A stretch of DNA of 64,000 nucleotides from Bacillota bacterium (GTDB lineage: Bacteria; Bacillota; Clostridia; DSM-8532), in contig JAEXRM010000117.1 of assembly GCA_023440865.1 (NCBI GenBank), positions 1-64,000 on the forward strand. The letters run 5' to 3'. Of the stretch, positions 7,474 through 17,011 are shown piece by piece. The notes beneath the pieces were generated by a model. That model had not been told where the DNA came from. It worked only from the letters and a program-made list of their open reading frames with translations, and made no database searches. Position 1 is the first letter of the stretch. Each line of letters starts with the position of its first letter. The translations under genes were made by a program, and so were the position numbers.

Positions 7474-8436
7474 TCACCCGATGACCTTGGCGATCTCCGC
7501 GATGGCGGTTTCCTCCAGTGACTTCGCTTCCTCGGCCAGCGCGGCCAGCTGCGGGCGGGTCGCGGGCTGGAATGAGGCACCCGTGGGATCGAACGGGGCG
7601 ATGCGCGCCATTTCGCCGAAGAGGTCGCGTGTTTTCCGGAAGCCGGCCACCGCCGCATCGAGCTTGCCGGCGAAGACGGGGCGGGTGTTCACCCAGTCGA
7701 GGTACCGGGCAAGATTGACGCGGGCATCGTGATAGACGGCCAGGATGTAGCCCAGCCCCATGGGATTGATCTCGCCCCCGCGCAGCGCGCCGATGAGGTT
7801 GTCGAAGCCCTTTCGGCCGCTCGCGTAGTCGGGTGCGATGTGGAAGGGCTTGTTCCACTCGGACACGCCGAATGCCAGGGAGGAGCGGATGGTCTTCTCC
7901 TCGGGCACGTCGATGCGGGCGAGCGGGAACTGGAAGGAAAGCATCGGCACCTCCGAGCGGCCGAGGTTCCCATACCGCAGCGGGTCGGCCGGACCCTCGC
8001 CGCCGCAGGCTTCCACGAAGAAGACGCCGTCTTCGTCGTCGTATCCGGTGATGATGCCGAACTCGAGCAGGGGGGTCGGGGCCCACGCGATCACGCCGAT
8101 TCCGTCATCGATCGAACGGCGGATGCGGTCGACGGCCGCCTGGCGCAGCGGCTCGGCGGTGTTGAGCGCCAGGTGGTTGTCGATGCCGAGTACATCCGAG
8201 GCGATCCCGATGCGGTCGAGCATTTCCAGGTGTTCCCTTGTCCAGTCGTAGACGGTGACCGAGCTGGGGCAGCAGCCCTTGTGCACGATGAAGTGGAAGG
8301 CGATGCCGCTCGAGCCCATGAACTGCCACAGCTCGTCCTGATACAGGCCGGCCCCCCGCAGCACGCCGAAGGCGGCCGCTGCCCAGGTGGTCCAGGTCAT
8401 GCCGAGTGTCGTGTTTTCCAATTTGCGCTTTGCCAT
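7474..8436 (-). CDS. BtrH-N-like domain protein
   Basis: 320-residue protein from an ATG at 8436 preceded by an ideal AGGAGG site (spacing 7). The sequence has the layout of butirosin-biosynthesis BtrH N-terminal-like / papain-fold proteins: a helix near GVLRGAGLYQDELW, a MGSSGIAFHF glycine-rich strand, KGCCPSSVTVYDW, and a later IITGYDDEDGVFFVEACGG strand pair typical of C39/transglutaminase-like folds. The N-terminal position where BtrH has its conserved Cys reads GMTWTT here, so activity by that mechanism is doubtful. The frame is continuous with the upstream WYL regulator with no stop between, although its own strong ribosome site and an operator-like palindrome (8521-8543) argue for separate initiation. 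Function unknown. Confidence 0.6.
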   Translation of the reverse strand: MAKRKLENTTLGMTWTTWAAAAFGVLRGAGLYQDELWQFMGSSGIAFHFIVHKGCCPSSVTVYDWTREHLEMLDRIGIASDVLGIDNHLALNTAEPLRQAAVDRIRRSIDDGIGVIAWAPTPLLEFGIITGYDDEDGVFFVEACGGEGPADPLRYGNLGRSEVPMLSFQFPLARIDVPEEKTIRSSLAFGVSEWNKPFHIAPDYASGRKGFDNLIGALRGGEINPMGLGYILAVYHDARVNLARYLDWVNTRPVFAGKLDAAVAGFRKTRDLFGEMARIAPFDPTGASFQPATRPQLAALAEEAKSLEETAIAEIAKVIG

Positions 8437-9561
8437 GGTTTTGCCTCCTGTCCTGTGCCGGATCCGGTTCCCGGATTCCGGTCCGTCCGGTGTCGGTTCT
8501 GTTTCCAGTATGACCCCGGGGGTGTGACATGGCGTGTCATACCGGCCGGCCTGTTTTGCCGGCGTGATGTTTTTTTCTCCGGTTTCCGCGACGGACGGAA
8601 AAGCTTCTGCCGCTCCTTCCTCCCCGTGGCAGGCGAGCAGGCGGTGCAGGCGCTCCTTGAGCGCGGACCGGAGCCAGGCGGGCGACAGCACCTCGAACTT
8701 CGGGGGATGGCCCAGCAGCCAGGACAGGAGATCGGCGGAGCGCAGGAAATCGAGCGCGAGGCATCCGTCCGCCTCGTGGCGCCATGCCAGGGGATAGCGG
8801 TTGGGCATCGCATTGCCGGTGAACCGCACGCGTGCGGTGTGGGGCAGAAGATCCGGAATCGTCCGGTCGGCGGCCGCATGCCGGTAACGCTCCGGATCGA
8901 AGCTGTCCGGGATGGCATAGCCCTGGCGCAGCATCTCCAGCCGGCGGATGCGCGGCAGGGCGAAGGTGCGGACCGACGCGCGCAGCTCGCAGCGGGCGGC
9001 CAGATAGTCCGTGCCGGCGCGGCGGAACAGCAGATAGGGGTGGATGATGCGCCTTGTCGGACGGCTTGCGCCGTCCACATAGTCGATCTCGACCTTCCGG
9101 CGCAGCAGCAGCGCCTGGTCGATGCGGCGGTACAGGACGGACTCCGGGGCGTCGATGGCGGGCAGCGCGACCGGTTCCCGCTCCTCCGTCCCGATTCCTC
9201 GAGAAGGGAGCGGCTGCCCGGGGAGGGCCTGCGAGGATGCCAGGGCGGCAAACAGCGCGGCCATGCGGGCCGCCTGCCCGCCGCCGGAACGCGTCAGCTG
9301 CGAGGAGAGATACCGGAGGGTATCCTCGTCCTCCGCCGTCAGTGCCGGACCGGGAAGGCGGAAGGCGTCATCCTCGTAAAAGTAGCCGTTGTGGAGCGGG
9401 GAATAGGCGAGCGGCGCGCCGAGCGAATCGCGCAGATACTCCATGTCGCGCGCGGCCTGACGGCGCGAGATCTCGAACTGCGCCGCCACGGCGTTGCAGT
9501 TGGGATACTGCAGGGCGCGGATGCGCCGGTCGATCCACTGGATGCGGTGGAGATTGCCCAT
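8437..9561 (-). CDS. WYL-domain HTH regulator, frame runs on into the BtrH-like gene
   Basis: Start ATG at 9561 preceded by CGGAGGC with 7-nt spacing. An N-terminal HTH (about 1-60; QFEISRRQAARDMEYLRD), a WYL domain (about 150-230) and a WCX-like end (to about 305) make it a YafY-type regulator. No stop codon separates it from the downstream BtrH-like domain, so translation from 9561 would yield a 695-residue fusion ending at 7474; coordinates here end where the second start codon begins. Residues about 308-375 have no family resemblance and cover a palindrome, which suggests former intergenic DNA. It most likely regulates the downstream gene. Confidence 0.75.
8521..8543. promoter_or_regulatory. 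operator-like palindrome before the BtrH-like gene
   Basis: GGTGTGACA and TGTCATACC flank TGGCG; 8 of 9 positions pair as an inverted repeat. It is about 85 bp upstream of the BtrH-like start codon. A hairpin GCCGGC-AAAACA-GGCCGGC (about 8543-8562) lies next to it. Confidence 0.55.
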
Positions 9562-9796
9562 GGTTGATGCCTCCGGGGAGCGCTTGTCTGGAAGCATTGT
9601 ATCATGGGTGTGCGGGTTTCGGCTGCGGGCCGTTCCGTTCATGCCGGGCTGTCCGCTTGCGTGATGGCGTGTGCTGCAATAAGATGAATGGACGGATGAT
9701 GCCGTCCGCCGTGCCGTTCCCGTCGCCCGCCTGCGGCAAGCGCGAAGCGGCGCAACCATGGCCCGCCTCCGGTGCGAGGCGGCGAAAGGACTGGAC

Positions 9797-11668
9797 ATGC
9801 GGACGCTCCTGGTCAGCCTGAATGCGAAATACGAACACGAGAACCCGGCTCCCTGGTATCTCAAGGCCGCCTGCGACGCGCGGGCCGGCGCCTGCGGCGA
9901 GGTGTCCGTGCTTTCGGCGACCATCAACGACGCCCCGGATCATGTGTTTTCCCGCATTGCCCGATTCCGGCCGGATGTGGCGGCGCTGTCGTGCTACATC
10001 TGGAACCGCGACCTTTCGCTGCGCCTGTGTGCGGACCTGCGGGAGGCCTTTCCCCGGATGGTGCTCGTGGCCGGCGGGCCGGAGGTGTCCCATGCCGACG
10101 GCGCGGATGCCTATCTGGCGGCCGGCTGCGACTTCATCCTCGCTGGCGAGGGGGAGGAGCGATTCCCCGATTTGATCGGCCGGCTGGCGAACCTGGCGGG
10201 GGATCCCGGCGGATTGCGGATTCCGCTGCGCAGTCTGGCCGATGCGGCCATTGCGGCCGAGCAGCGCGCCGCATGGCGTACACCCGGCGCACCGCTGCCG
10301 CCGGACTTGCTCGTGTCCCCCTGTGTGCCCGCATATCTGGAGCGGTTGGGCGGTCGCATCGCCTATATCGAATCCTCGCGCGGCTGTCCCTACCGGTGCG
10401 CCTACTGCCTTTCATCGGAAAGCGCCGGCATGACCTGGCTTCCGCTCGAGCGCGTGTATGAGGACATCGGGGCGCTCGTCCGCGCCGGTGCGAAGGTCGT
10501 GAAGTTCGTCGACCGCACGTTCAATCTATCGCAGGCGCGCACGCTGGCCGTCTGGCACCATATCGCGCGGTATGCGGGAAGCGGGGTCACCTTCCATTTC
10601 GAGGTGGCGCCGGACCTGCTCGCCGACGAACAGATCGACGCGCTCGCCGCGATGCCCGCAGGTCTTGTGCAGATCGAAGCGGGCGTGCAGTCCGTTCATG
10701 CCGACACGCTGGCGCGCATCGACAGGCGCATGGATGTCGGCGTTGCCATCGGCCGGTTGCGCCGCGTCGCCGACCGCGGCAATGTGCATGTGCATGCCGA
10801 CCTCATCGCGGGCCTGCCCGGCGAGGGAAGGCAGGCATTTCTCGATTCCTTCGACCAGCTGGCCGCAGCCGGACCGCATCATCTGCAGCTGGGTTTCCTC
10901 AAGCTGCTCCGCGGAACCCGCCTGTGGCGCGAGGCGCCGCAATGGGGGTATCGCAGGCGGATGTACGCGCCGTACGAGGTCATTGCGTCCGACGCCCTTC
11001 CGGTGGAGGACATGCTGTCTTTGAAGGATCTCGAGGAAACGGTCGAGCGGTTCCGCAACAGCGGCCGTTTCCTGTTGACGCTGCAATGGCTGGAAGCCCG
11101 CGCTTCCCGGCCGTCGGCGCTGTATGCAGGGCTGGCCGCGGCGCAGGAACGGATGGACCTCCTGGGACGGGCGGTCTCTTCGGAGTCCCTGTTCCGGTGC
11201 ATGAAGGCGTTCCTGCCTGTTTTCCTGGAGGCATTGCCGGCAGGGGGCGGGGCTTTGGCAGGCCGGCAGGTGGACCCGGCCGTCGAGGCGCTTGAACTGC
11301 TGCGCCTCGACTGGGTCTGCGCCCACCGCAATCCGTATCTGCCCGACTGGCTTGCGGAGGGAAGGGAACACCGGCCGCCGGAGACAAATGAGGTGGATCG
11401 GGCGTATGGTGGGAGGAACGGGGCATCGGACGACGCCCGCAGGATGATCCGCAACCGTTACCACGCGGCGCGGGCGGTCATCGGGACGGAACTCCGCAGG
11501 GGCATCCGGCGTTTGGAGGCCCCGACCGGGAACCCGTGGCACCGTGTCCTGGTCGACACCCGCGAGGTCCATCCGGTCCTGGGCCGGCCGCAGATCGTCG
11601 CAATGCCGTTGCCGGACGCGACGGAAGGCGGTTCCGGGGCCATTGCATCCACCGGATGTGGAAGGTAG
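9797..11668 (+). CDS. B12-binding radical SAM protein (DUF4080-type)
   Basis: 623-residue protein. Residues 1-130 form a cobalamin-binding-like Rossmann domain (MRTLLVSLNAKYEHENPA, then VLVAGGPEVS and FILAGEGEE). The radical SAM core follows with CPYRCAYC (about 202-209) for the [4Fe-4S] cluster, and a long C-terminal region after about 400 corresponds to the DUF4080 type. Such enzymes use SAM-derived radicals, often for methyl transfer or ring rearrangement; the substrate here is unknown. The ATG at 9797 follows GAAAGGA. It is divergent from the WYL/BtrH pair, and the xpaC promoter overlaps its 3' end. Confidence 0.8.
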   Translation: MRTLLVSLNAKYEHENPAPWYLKAACDARAGACGEVSVLSATINDAPDHVFSRIARFRPDVAALSCYIWNRDLSLRLCADLREAFPRMVLVAGGPEVSHADGADAYLAAGCDFILAGEGEERFPDLIGRLANLAGDPGGLRIPLRSLADAAIAAEQRAAWRTPGAPLPPDLLVSPCVPAYLERLGGRIAYIESSRGCPYRCAYCLSSESAGMTWLPLERVYEDIGALVRAGAKVVKFVDRTFNLSQARTLAVWHHIARYAGSGVTFHFEVAPDLLADEQIDALAAMPAGLVQIEAGVQSVHADTLARIDRRMDVGVAIGRLRRVADRGNVHVHADLIAGLPGEGRQAFLDSFDQLAAAGPHHLQLGFLKLLRGTRLWREAPQWGYRRRMYAPYEVIASDALPVEDMLSLKDLEETVERFRNSGRFLLTLQWLEARASRPSALYAGLAAAQERMDLLGRAVSSESLFRCMKAFLPVFLEALPAGGGALAGRQVDPAVEALELLRLDWVCAHRNPYLPDWLAEGREHRPPETNEVDRAYGGRNGASDDARRMIRNRYHAARAVIGTELRRGIRRLEAPTGNPWHRVLVDTREVHPVLGRPQIVAMPLPDATEGGSGAIASTGCGR

Positions 11669-11671
11669 AAT
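11643..11671 (+). promoter_or_regulatory. promoter of xpaC-telA
   Basis: TTGCAT (11643-11648), 17-bp spacer, TAGAAT (11666-11671), inside the last codons of the radical SAM gene and 36 bp before xpaC. The same hexamer pair occurs before the lacI-type gene. Confidence 0.6.
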
Positions 11672-11706
11672 AAAGAAGACATGAGGAAACCCGCAAAGAG
11701 GGGCAT

Positions 11707-12384
11707 ATGAAGCAGAAACCGTCCGCCAAGAGTACCGTGCTAGCCGTGCTTGCCGCCATCGGCGCCATTGCCGTGCTGCAGTTCGCCGTGATCATGCTGG
11801 CGAAGTTCATCAGCATCCCCCTGGTTCTGCCGGCCATCATCGGCGTCGGCCTGTTTTTCGTGCTCCGTGGCACGTTCGGCCGCAGCGAGCGGCGAAAGGC
11901 CGTCGCGTTCGAAGGCGTCACATTCGGGGAGATCGAGGCCATCCTCGCATCCGGCAAGAAGTACACCGCCGAAATGCGCAACGCCATCAACCGGCTGGGT
12001 CAGTCGGAGATCCGCGCGGCCGTCATCGACCTGTGCAACATCGCAGACTCCATCCTGGCCATGCTCAAGGACGATCCGCGCGACCTGCGCATCGTCAAGC
12101 AGTTCATCACCTACTACCTCGAGCCCACGCACAAGATCATCCTCAAGTATGCCGAGCTCGCCACCGCACGCCCCATGCCGGCTGACGCGGTTGCAACGCT
12201 CGAGCGCACCGAACAGTCGCTGGCGAACATCCGCCGCACCTTCCTCGAGCAGAAGGCCAAAATGCTGGCCAACGACGCGATGGACCTCGACACGGAGATC
12301 AAGGTGTTCGAGAGCACGGCCGGCATCCAGCCCGGCATCGGCAAGAACGGGAAAGACGGCTCCCGCACGTTCCCCGGCAATTGA
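11707..12384 (+). CDS. xpaC: XpaC-like 5-bromo-4-chloroindolyl phosphate hydrolysis family protein
   Basis: 225 residues: two hydrophobic segments at about 9-33 and 36-54 form a membrane hairpin, followed by a cytoplasmic helical domain (NRLGQSEIRAAVIDLCNIAD and onwards). This matches the XpaC family, whose name comes from an indicator assay in Bacillus; the true biochemical role is not established. It is 76 bp upstream of telA, the same arrangement as xpaC-yaaN in Bacillus, where the pair is linked to envelope or toxic anion stress. The start has a GAGGGGC-like site only. Confidence 0.8.
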   Translation: MKQKPSAKSTVLAVLAAIGAIAVLQFAVIMLAKFISIPLVLPAIIGVGLFFVLRGTFGRSERRKAVAFEGVTFGEIEAILASGKKYTAEMRNAINRLGQSEIRAAVIDLCNIADSILAMLKDDPRDLRIVKQFITYYLEPTHKIILKYAELATARPMPADAVATLERTEQSLANIRRTFLEQKAKMLANDAMDLDTEIKVFESTAGIQPGIGKNGKDGSRTFPGN

Positions 12385-12460
12385 TCCGCCACATGCCGCA
12401 TGCGCCATATCCGCCGCCGCCATCCGGTGACGGCGTTGTGAAAGGTCAGGGGAGGATACG

Positions 12461-13612
12461 ATGAACTACCAGATGCAGCCCGATCCGAACACGCTGCCCC
12501 AGCAGGCGAGCGCCGCCGTGCAGGCTGCGCCGGCGGCAGCCGCCGCAGCCGTCGACAACTACGATGTCAACAAGTGGAACGAGATGACGCCCGACGAGCA
12601 GAAGAAGGTCATGGACCTCGCCGCTTCGATCAACGTCACCGATTCCCAGTCCGTCATCGCCTTCGGCACGGCGGCACAGACCGAGCTGTCCCGTTTTTCC
12701 GACACCATCCTCGACCAGATCCGCAACAAGGATTCCGGCCAGGTGGGCGAGGCGCTGACCGACCTGCTCGGCCGCGTGCAGGAGCTCGATGCGGGCGGAC
12801 TCGACCCGAGCAGGATGAGCGGCCTGTCGAAGATCTTCGGCGGCTTCCGTGCCGAGGCGCGCAAGTTCGTCGCCCGGTACGAGAAAATGAGCACCTCGAT
12901 CGAGAAGATCATCGATTCGCTCGAGAAGAACAAGATCCAGCTCATCCGCGACATCACGATGCTCGATGTGATGTATGTCAAGAACCTCGAGCACCTCAAG
13001 CAGCTCGACATCTACATCATGGCCGGCACGCTCAAGCTGCAGGAGCTCAACACGAAGGTGTTGCCCGCCCTCCGCGAGCAGGCGGCGAAGACCGGAGACG
13101 CCATGGACGCGCAGAAGGTCAAGGACGCCATGGACCTGATCAACCGGTTCGAGAAGAAGGTCCACGACCTCAAGCTCACCCGCATGATCGCCATCCAGAC
13201 GGCGCCGCAGATCCGCCTCATCCAAAGCAACGACCAGATGCTTGTCGAGCGCATCCAGAGCTCCATACTCAACACCATTCCCCTGTGGAAGAACCAGATC
13301 GTCATCTCCATCACGCTGCTGCGCCAGCAGGATGCCCTGAAGCTGCAAAAGAGCGTGACCGACTCGACGAACGATCTGCTCGCGAAGAATTCGGAGCTGC
13401 TCAAGACCGGTTCCATCCAGGTCGCCAAGGAGAACGAACGCGGAATCGTCGAGCTGGAGACGCTCAAGAAGGTCAACGCCGATCTGGTGACAACCCTCGA
13501 GGAGACCATCAAGATCCAGTCCGAGGGTCGTTCCAGACGCATGCAGGTCGAGGGAGAGCTCAAGGTCATGGAGAACGACCTGAAGAACCGCCTGATGGAA
13601 CTCACCCGCTGA
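12461..13612 (+). CDS. telA: TelA/YaaN toxic anion resistance family protein
   Basis: 383-residue, largely alpha-helical cytoplasmic protein. After an Ala/Gln-rich N-terminus (about 1-35), the TelA core runs to the end, including LSKIFGGFRAEARKFVARYE and the central segment ending KNLEHLKQLDIYI. The family is associated with tellurite and envelope-agent tolerance but has no defined enzymatic activity. Start ATG follows GGGGAGG. Partner of xpaC directly upstream. A hairpin GACATCC-GC-GGATGTC (about 13618-13635) follows the stop without a strong T-run. Confidence 0.85.
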   Translation: MNYQMQPDPNTLPQQASAAVQAAPAAAAAAVDNYDVNKWNEMTPDEQKKVMDLAASINVTDSQSVIAFGTAAQTELSRFSDTILDQIRNKDSGQVGEALTDLLGRVQELDAGGLDPSRMSGLSKIFGGFRAEARKFVARYEKMSTSIEKIIDSLEKNKIQLIRDITMLDVMYVKNLEHLKQLDIYIMAGTLKLQELNTKVLPALREQAAKTGDAMDAQKVKDAMDLINRFEKKVHDLKLTRMIAIQTAPQIRLIQSNDQMLVERIQSSILNTIPLWKNQIVISITLLRQQDALKLQKSVTDSTNDLLAKNSELLKTGSIQVAKENERGIVELETLKKVNADLVTTLEETIKIQSEGRSRRMQVEGELKVMENDLKNRLMELTR

Positions 13613-13650
13613 CGGGGCGGACATCCGCGGATGTCTGCTCAATGGCCGCC

Positions 13651-13680
13651 TTGACATCAAAAAAGGCCCGTGCGTATAAT
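13651..13680 (+). promoter_or_regulatory. consensus promoter of the ileS T-box leader
   Basis: Exact TTGACA (13651-13656), 18-bp spacer and exact TATAAT (13675-13680). Confidence 0.9.
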
Positions 13681-13686
13681 GGGAGA

Positions 13687-13977
13687 AGCATCAACAGGGG
13701 AAGCGCGAGCGTCCCGCAAATGCGCAGACCGGAACAAGTCCCTTCGACACTTCCCTGCAGAGAGCGGGCGGCCGGTGCAAGCCCGCGGGAAGCCGATCGG
13801 CCATCCTCCGCGAGCAGTCGTCCAAACCCCGTCTTGCGACGGGCAGTAGGAAGAACCGGCACGGGCCGTTATCCCCGACAATGAAGGAATCCGGGTGCGC
13901 CCCGGTTTCGAATTTGGGTGGTACCACGAGAACGGCCTCTCGTCCCAGCGGACGGGGGGCCGTTTTGTCCTGCTTCC
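13687..13977 (+). promoter_or_regulatory. T-box riboswitch (isoleucine) with terminator, upstream of ileS
   Basis: A leader of about 390 nt precedes ileS. It contains the AGAGAGCGGG / GGTGCAAGCCCGC distal stem I elements (13761-13786) and the conserved T-box core GGGTGGTACCACG at 13916-13928. The core carries UGGU, whose last base pairs with an A discriminator as expected for tRNA-Ile. ATC triplets at 13796-13798 and 13803-13805 are candidates for the specifier (Ile ATC); I cannot decide between them by eye. The terminator ACGGCC...GGCCGT followed by TTTT occupies 13932-13966 and competes with the T-box antiterminator. Uncharged tRNA-Ile should stabilise the antiterminator and switch ileS on. 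Confidence 0.93.
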
Positions 13978-14077
13978 CACCCGAGGCGCATCCCGCGTTC
14001 CACTGTCCTGTGGGACGGCCTTTCACACATCCTGCCGGACCAGCCAGGTTCGGCGAAGCAATCAGGAGGAAACGTTC

Positions 14078-16837
14078 ATGCCCATGGATTACAGCCAGAC
14101 ATTGAACCTGCCGAAGACCGATTTTCCGATGCGCGGCGGGCTGCCCGAAAAGGAGCCGGCCATGATCGACGGCTGGAAGCAGGCGGACATCTACAAGAAG
14201 CGCCTGGACCGCAACCGCCACACCGGGAAGAAGTTCGTGCTGCATGACGGCCCGCCCTACGCCAACGGCGGCATCCACCTGGGCACGGCGCTGAACAAGG
14301 TGCTCAAGGACATCATCGTCCGCTATTACGACATGAACGGGCATTTCGCCCCGTACGTGCCGGGCTGGGACACGCACGGCCTGCCGACGGAGCAGAAGGC
14401 CATCAAGGAACGCGGCCTCAAGCGCCACGAGGTCGGCCCGGTCGTGTTCCGCCAGGCCTGCAACGACATTGCGATGAAGTACCTCGACGTACAGCGCGAG
14501 GCCTTCAAGCGCCTGGGCGTCATGGGCGACTGGGACGATCCGTACATCACGCTGCTGCCCCAGTTCGAGGCGCGCCAGATCGAGGTCTTCGGCGAGATGG
14601 CGAAGGCCGGCTGCATCTACAAGGGCCTGCGGCCCGTGTACTGGTGCCCCAGCTGCGAAACCGCGCTGGCGGAAGCCGAGATCGAATACATGGAAAAGCA
14701 CAGCCAGTCGATCTACGTGAAGTTCCCCGTGCGCGAGGACGGCGGGAAGCTGGCCGCAATCGCCGGCAGCCTTGAAAACCTGCATGTCATGATCTGGACC
14801 ACCACCACCTGGACGCTGCCTGGCAACATGGCCATCTCCGTGAATCCCGAGTTCGTCTATGTTGTCGTCGACACCGGCCGCGAGAAGGTCGTCGTCGCCA
14901 AGGAGCTGGCCGAGGCGGTCATGAAGGCCGGCGGCGTCGCCGACTACACGGTGCTGGGCGAGCTCAAGGGCGACCAGCTCGAGGGCGTCCTCTGCCGCCA
15001 CCCGTTCCTGGACCGCGATTCGCTGGTCATCACGGGCGAGCATGTCACGCTCGATGCCGGCACGGGCTGCGTCCACACCGCGCCGGGCCATGGCGTCGAG
15101 GACTTCGAGGTCTGCAAGAAGTATCCCGAGATCGAAGTGCTGGTGCCCGTGGACGACCACGGCCACCTCACGAAGGAAGCGGGCAAGTTCGCAGGCCTGT
15201 TCTACAAGCAGGCCAACGGCGCCATCCTGCAGGAACTCAGGGACCTTGGGCTGCTGTTCGCCGACGAGGGTCTCAAGCACCAGTACCCGCACTGCTGGCG
15301 CTGCAAGGATCCGATCATCTTCCGCGCCACCGAGCAGTGGTTCATCTCCATCGACAGCTTCCGCGGGAAGGCGCTCGAGGCCATCAAGGGCGTGCGCTGG
15401 ATCCCGGGCTGGGGTGAGGAACGCATCACGAAGATGGTCGGCGAGCGCAGCGACTGGTGCATCTCGCGCCAGCGCACCTGGGGCGTGCCGATCCCGATCT
15501 TCTACTGCAAGGAATGCGGCAGGGAGATCATCGACGAAACCACGATCACGGCCGTCCGCGACCTGTTCGCGAAGGAGGGCTCCACGTCCTGGTTCGCGAA
15601 GGAGCCGCATGAAATCCTGCCGGCCGGCTACACCTGCGCCTGCGGCGGCACGCAGTTCCGCAAGGAGACCGACATCATGGATGTCTGGTTCGATTCCGGC
15701 TCCTCCCATGCGGCCGTCCTGGAAACCCGGCCCGATCTGGGTTCCCCGGCCGACATGTACCTCGAGGGCAGCGACCAGCACCGCGGCTGGTTCCAGTCGT
15801 CCCTGCTGACTTCCGTCGCGTCCCGCGGCCGTGCTCCCTACCGCGAGGTCCTCACGCACGGCTATGTCGTCGACGGCCAGGGCCGCAAGATGTCCAAGTC
15901 GCTCGGCAACGGCATCGATCCGCTGGATGTCTGCAAGCAGTACGGCGCCGACATCCTGCGCCTGTGGGTCGCCTTCTCGGACTACAAGACCGACATCCGC
16001 GTCTCCAACGACATCCTCAAGCAGACGGCGGAAAACTACCGCAAGATCCGCAATACGGCCCGCTTCCTGCTGGGCAACCTGCCCGACTTCGAGCCGGACG
16101 TGCATGCGGTGCCGGAGGCGGATCTCCCCGAAATCGACCGGTGGGCGCTGATGAAGCTCAACGCCCTGGTGGAGAAGGTGGCCGAGGCCTACCGCGACTA
16201 CGACTTCCACACCATGACGCACGCCATCCACCAGTTCTGCGTCGTGGACATGTCCAATTTCTACCTCGATGTCACGAAGGACCGCATGTACGCCTCGAAG
16301 GCCGACTCGTTCGAACGCCGCGCCGGCCAGACCGCGATGCATGCCATCCTCGACACCCTCACCCGCATGCTCGCCCCGGTGCTGTGCTTCACCGCCGAGG
16401 AGATCTGGCAGTACCTGCCGCACGCGGCCGCCGACAATGCCGAGAGCATCCAGCTCAACGCATGGCCGGCCGTGAAGCCCACGCGCGCGGATGCCGAACT
16501 GGCAGCGCGCTGGGACAAGCTGCTCGAGGTGCGCGACGTGGTGCTCAAGGCGCTCGAGGAGGCCCGCAACCGCAAGGAGATCGGCCAGTCGCTGCAGGCG
16601 AAGGTGGTGCTGACGGCGAACGACGGTCTGCTGGACTTCCTCCGGGCGAATGTCGAGCTGCTGCCCACCGTCTTCATCTGCTCGCAGGTGGAGCTGGAGG
16701 CAGGCAGCGAGCTGGCGGCCATGGTCAAGCCCGCGGACGGCGAAAAGTGCGAACGCTGCTGGACCTATGCCACCTCGGTCGGCGCCGATGCCGGGCACCC
16801 GGCGGTCTGCACCCGCTGTGCGGAAGCCCTGCGCTGA
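14078..16837 (+). CDS. ileS: isoleucyl-tRNA synthetase
   Basis: 919-residue class I synthetase that charges tRNA-Ile in the cytoplasm. The HIGH-like motif sits in PPYANGGIHLG (59-69), the CP1 editing domain follows (TWTTTTWTLPG region near 250 and the GTGCVHTAPGHG loop), KMSKS is at 604-608, and the tRNA-binding C-terminal domain ends with a zinc site CERC...CTRC at about 891-914. This is the shorter bacterial form. The ATG at 14078 has TCAGGAGGAAAC upstream; in-frame codons before it lie in the T-box leader. Controlled by the T-box. Confidence 0.97.
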   Translation: MPMDYSQTLNLPKTDFPMRGGLPEKEPAMIDGWKQADIYKKRLDRNRHTGKKFVLHDGPPYANGGIHLGTALNKVLKDIIVRYYDMNGHFAPYVPGWDTHGLPTEQKAIKERGLKRHEVGPVVFRQACNDIAMKYLDVQREAFKRLGVMGDWDDPYITLLPQFEARQIEVFGEMAKAGCIYKGLRPVYWCPSCETALAEAEIEYMEKHSQSIYVKFPVREDGGKLAAIAGSLENLHVMIWTTTTWTLPGNMAISVNPEFVYVVVDTGREKVVVAKELAEAVMKAGGVADYTVLGELKGDQLEGVLCRHPFLDRDSLVITGEHVTLDAGTGCVHTAPGHGVEDFEVCKKYPEIEVLVPVDDHGHLTKEAGKFAGLFYKQANGAILQELRDLGLLFADEGLKHQYPHCWRCKDPIIFRATEQWFISIDSFRGKALEAIKGVRWIPGWGEERITKMVGERSDWCISRQRTWGVPIPIFYCKECGREIIDETTITAVRDLFAKEGSTSWFAKEPHEILPAGYTCACGGTQFRKETDIMDVWFDSGSSHAAVLETRPDLGSPADMYLEGSDQHRGWFQSSLLTSVASRGRAPYREVLTHGYVVDGQGRKMSKSLGNGIDPLDVCKQYGADILRLWVAFSDYKTDIRVSNDILKQTAENYRKIRNTARFLLGNLPDFEPDVHAVPEADLPEIDRWALMKLNALVEKVAEAYRDYDFHTMTHAIHQFCVVDMSNFYLDVTKDRMYASKADSFERRAGQTAMHAILDTLTRMLAPVLCFTAEEIWQYLPHAAADNAESIQLNAWPAVKPTRADAELAARWDKLLEVRDVVLKALEEARNRKEIGQSLQAKVVLTANDGLLDFLRANVELLPTVFICSQVELEAGSELAAMVKPADGEKCERCWTYATSVGADAGHPAVCTRCAEALR

Positions 16838-16850
16838 GAAGATGGATCAG

Positions 16851-16894
16851 GAGCGCCCTCCGGTATCGCGATGCGCCGGAGGGCGCTTCTCGTT
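16851..16894 (+). terminator. terminator of ileS
   Basis: GCGCCCTCCGG (16853-16863) and CCGGAGGGCGC (16876-16886) form a perfect 11-bp stem followed by a short T-rich tract (TTCTCGTTT). Confidence 0.8.
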
Positions 16895-16973
16895 TCCGGA
16901 GGTGCGGCGCACCGGGGAGACTGCGAAATGAAACCGGATGAAACGTGTTTTCGCTTCGCGATGAACGGAAATA

Positions 16974-17011
16974 TGGTAGACTGGTTCGGGGCATGAAACG
17001 TTCTTTCATGC
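16974..17011 (+). promoter_or_regulatory. extended -10 promoter and operator-like palindrome before the M42 cluster
   Basis: TGGTAGACT (16974-16982) fits an extended -10. Directly after it, GCATGAAA-CGTTC-TTTCATGC (16991-17011) is a perfect 8-bp inverted repeat placed over the expected transcription start, as for a repressor site. The rest of the 318-bp gap between ileS and the first peptidase holds only the ileS terminator. Confidence 0.5.

Noticed and set aside
13616..13640. Full terminator after telA
   Set aside because: A GACATCC/GGATGTC hairpin is there but has no T-run, and the ileS promoter begins right after it.
13691..16798. Open minus-strand frame of 1035 codons opposite ileS
   Set aside because: Shadow of a clear isoleucyl-tRNA synthetase with all motifs; the antisense translation is low-complexity His/Asp/Val-rich and has no start signal.
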